NCBI RefSeq assembly: GCF_900099685.1
Contig: NZ_FNDW01000007.1
Span: 1-64,000 of the forward strand
Direction: 5' to 3'
DNA length: 64,000 nt
Origin: Chryseobacterium taeanense
Lineage (GTDB): Bacteria; Bacteroidota; Bacteroidia; Flavobacteriales; Weeksellaceae
The notes under the pieces are model-generated. The model did no database searches. It had not been told where the DNA came from and saw only the letters and a list, made by a program, of their open reading frames with translations. Within the stretch, counting starts at the first letter, position 1; each line of letters opens with the position of its first letter. The position numbers and the translations under genes are program-made. Positions 62,324 through 64,000 of this stretch are shown one piece after another.

Positions 62324-64000
62324 ATGAACGTTACCCGATACATACAGAACCTTACAAACATTCAGGAAAAAAGCATCAGCTCTACCCTTCAGCTGCTTGC
62401 AGAAGACTGCACCATTCCATTTATCGCACGCTACCGGAAAGATAAAACGGGAAACCTCGACGAAACTCAAATCGAACAGATCTCAAAGATCAGCAAACAG
62501 TTTGAAGAGATCGTTAAAAGAAAAGAATCTATCCTAAAATCTATCGAGGAGCAAAACGCCCTGACTCCCGAATTAAGGCAAAGAATTGAAGAAAGCTTCG
62601 ATATTCAGGAAATTGAAGATTTATACCTTCCCTTTAAAAAAAGAAAAAAAACAAAAGCAGATGCCGCCAAGGAGAAAGGCTTGGAACCTTTAGCTAAAAT
62701 GATAATGAGCCAAAAAGTTCAGGATCTGCATTTTTTAGCTTCAAAATACCTCAACGATCAGGTAGATTCAGAAGAAGAAGCACTTCAGGGTGCAAGGGAT
62801 ATCATGGCAGAATGGATCAATGAAAACATGTATGTCCGCAAAAATCTCAGAAGGCTATTCCAAAGGAAAGCGATAATCACTTCAAAAGTGGTAAAAACGA
62901 AAAAAGATGAAGAAGCGGCTCAGAAATTCTCGCAGTATTTTGAATGGGAAGAAAGCCTCAGCAGAACGCCTTCGCACCGCCTTTTAGCGATGCTGAGAGC
63001 AGAAGCGGAAGGTTTTGTGAAAACAAATATCGGGATCGATAAAGATGAAGCCCTGGAATTTATAGAAAACGCCATTATTAAATCAGGCAACGAAACAGCA
63101 GAGCAGATTTCACTTGCGATAAAGGACAGCTATAAACGATTGCTGGAACCCACGATTTCTAATGAAACTTTGCAGGAAGCTAAAGAGAAGGCGGATAAAA
63201 AAGCCATCGAAATCTTTTCTGAGAACCTTACACAGCTTCTGCTGGCTCCGCCTTTGGGAGAAAAGCGAATTCTCGCGATCGATCCCGGCTACAGAAGTGG
63301 ATGTAAAGTTGTATGTCTCGATGAAAAAGGAGATCTTCTACATAATGAAACCATCTATCCTCATGCTCCCCAAAACGAATCCGGAATGGCAATGAAAAAA
63401 ATCCGGTCTATGGTGAATGCCTACAATATCGAAGCCATCTCCATCGGAAACGGAACTGCCAGTCGCGAAACTGAATTTTTCATTAAAAAAATTGCATTCG
63501 ACAAGCCTTTACAGGTTTTTGTGGTTTCAGAGGCCGGAGCTTCGGTATATTCTGCAAGTAAAATTGCCAGAGAAGAATTCCCTACGTACGATGTAACGGT
63601 TCGTGGAGCCGTTTCTATCGGAAGAAGATTATCAGATCCTCTGGCAGAGCTTGTAAAGATCGACCCGAAATCTATCGGCGTAGGTCAGTATCAACATGAT
63701 GTAGACCAGCCCCGATTAAAGAATGAACTGGATTCCACGGTGATGAAATGTGTAAATTCCGTAGGAATTAATTTGAATACGGCCAGCAAATCTTTATTAA
63801 GCTACGTGTCCGGGATCGGTGAGAAAATGGCAGAAAATATCGTGAATTATCGTGCCGAAAATGGCGCTTTTGAAGACCGTAAACAGCTGAAAAAAGTTCC
63901 GAGGCTTGGAGAAAAGGCTTTTCAGCAGGCAGCTGCATTTGTAAGAATTAACAATGCTAAGAATCCGCTGGATAATTCTGCCGTACATCCGGAAGCTTAC
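62324..64000 (+). CDS. tex: Tex-family RNA-binding protein, 3' end beyond the window (partial)
   Basis: 559 codons open from the ATG at 62324 to the right edge. N-terminal helical Tex domain (IPFIARYRKDKTGNLDETQIEQI, DIQEIEDLYLPFKKRKKTKAD), the YqgF/RuvC-like domain (ILAIDPGYRSGCKVVCLDEKG, ISIGNGTASRETE, VVSEAGASVYSASKIAREEFP, GAVSIGRRLSDPLAELVKIDPKSIGVGQYQHDVDQ) and the HhH region (VGINLNTASKSLLSYVSGIGEKMAENIVNYR). The C-terminal S1 domain is cut off. Tex acts on transcription and RNA in the cytoplasm. Confidence 0.95.
   Translation, partial: MNVTRYIQNLTNIQEKSISSTLQLLAEDCTIPFIARYRKDKTGNLDETQIEQISKISKQFEEIVKRKESILKSIEEQNALTPELRQRIEESFDIQEIEDLYLPFKKRKKTKADAAKEKGLEPLAKMIMSQKVQDLHFLASKYLNDQVDSEEEALQGARDIMAEWINENMYVRKNLRRLFQRKAIITSKVVKTKKDEEAAQKFSQYFEWEESLSRTPSHRLLAMLRAEAEGFVKTNIGIDKDEALEFIENAIIKSGNETAEQISLAIKDSYKRLLEPTISNETLQEAKEKADKKAIEIFSENLTQLLLAPPLGEKRILAIDPGYRSGCKVVCLDEKGDLLHNETIYPHAPQNESGMAMKKIRSMVNAYNIEAISIGNGTASRETEFFIKKIAFDKPLQVFVVSEAGASVYSASKIAREEFPTYDVTVRGAVSIGRRLSDPLAELVKIDPKSIGVGQYQHDVDQPRLKNELDSTVMKCVNSVGINLNTASKSLLSYVSGIGEKMAENIVNYRAENGAFEDRKQLKKVPRLGEKAFQQAAAFVRINNAKNPLDNSAVHPEAY

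Noticed and set aside
63162..63395. 77-aa ORF inside tex
   Set aside because: Out-of-frame shadow of the intact Tex reading frame.

Overview
The window is AT-rich chromosomal DNA of a Flavobacteriia bacterium. It is most like Chryseobacterium or another member of the Weeksellaceae. The signs are PorT of the type IX secretion system, many start-proximal TAnnTTTG promoter boxes, almost no Shine-Dalgarno sequences, families typical of Chryseobacterium (DUF6705-like, DUF6266, GG-leader 'bacteriocin-like' peptide), a 6S RNA between zapA and rny, and a type II-C Cas9 of the large Bacteroidetes kind. The species call is inference. I saw no rRNA or tRNA gene.

Layout. 1-2.6 kb holds accessory surface and secreted proteins (partial protein with a JAMM-like motif, lipoprotein, YD-repeat-like protein). 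2.8-20 kb is mostly housekeeping: yidD-lgt, the NAD(P)HX repair enzyme, mscL, a 2-hydroxyacid dehydrogenase, idi, gcvT, a fluoride-riboswitch-controlled CLC-F antiporter, a LysR/YeiH pair, an orphan GG-leader Cys-rich peptide, an MFS carrier, rny, 6S RNA and zapA. 20-37 kb holds porT-ubiE, a FabH-like enzyme, a phosphoesterase, a degenerate deacetylase, threonine dehydrogenase, a dicarboxylate carrier, a lipid kinase, two tandem DUF3298-like lipoproteins, two tandem DUF3857/transglutaminase-like proteins and gyrB. 37-44 kb holds cydAB, a MscS channel, lysS, rlmF and small envelope proteins.

44.2-52.1 kb is a complete tryptophan operon, trpE-G-D-C-F-B-A. It is preceded by a leader peptide with three consecutive Trp codons and an intrinsic terminator, which together look like a transcription attenuator. 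Two selfish-looking genes sit inside the operon: a four-helix-bundle (S23) gene between trpE and trpG, and a REP-associated (Y1) transposase with mirror-image hairpin ends between trpF and trpB. lipB follows.

52.9-60.1 kb is a type II-C CRISPR-Cas locus. The array has 18 repeats of 47 nt (the first degenerate) and 17 spacers. cas2, cas1 and cas9 lie on the opposite strand, a 24-codon mini-ORF sits between cas9 and cas1, and a divergent tracrRNA lies upstream of cas9. Each repeat contains an exact TAnnTTTG box, and the array is walled in by a terminator on each side with no room for a leader promoter. This suggests each crRNA is started from inside a repeat, as known for Neisseria II-C, but using the Bacteroidetes promoter code. 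60.2-64 kb holds a DUF6266 protein, an unexplained block of 10-bp iterons with a 19-bp inverted repeat, an HTH gene remnant, a YceI lipoprotein and the 5' part of tex.
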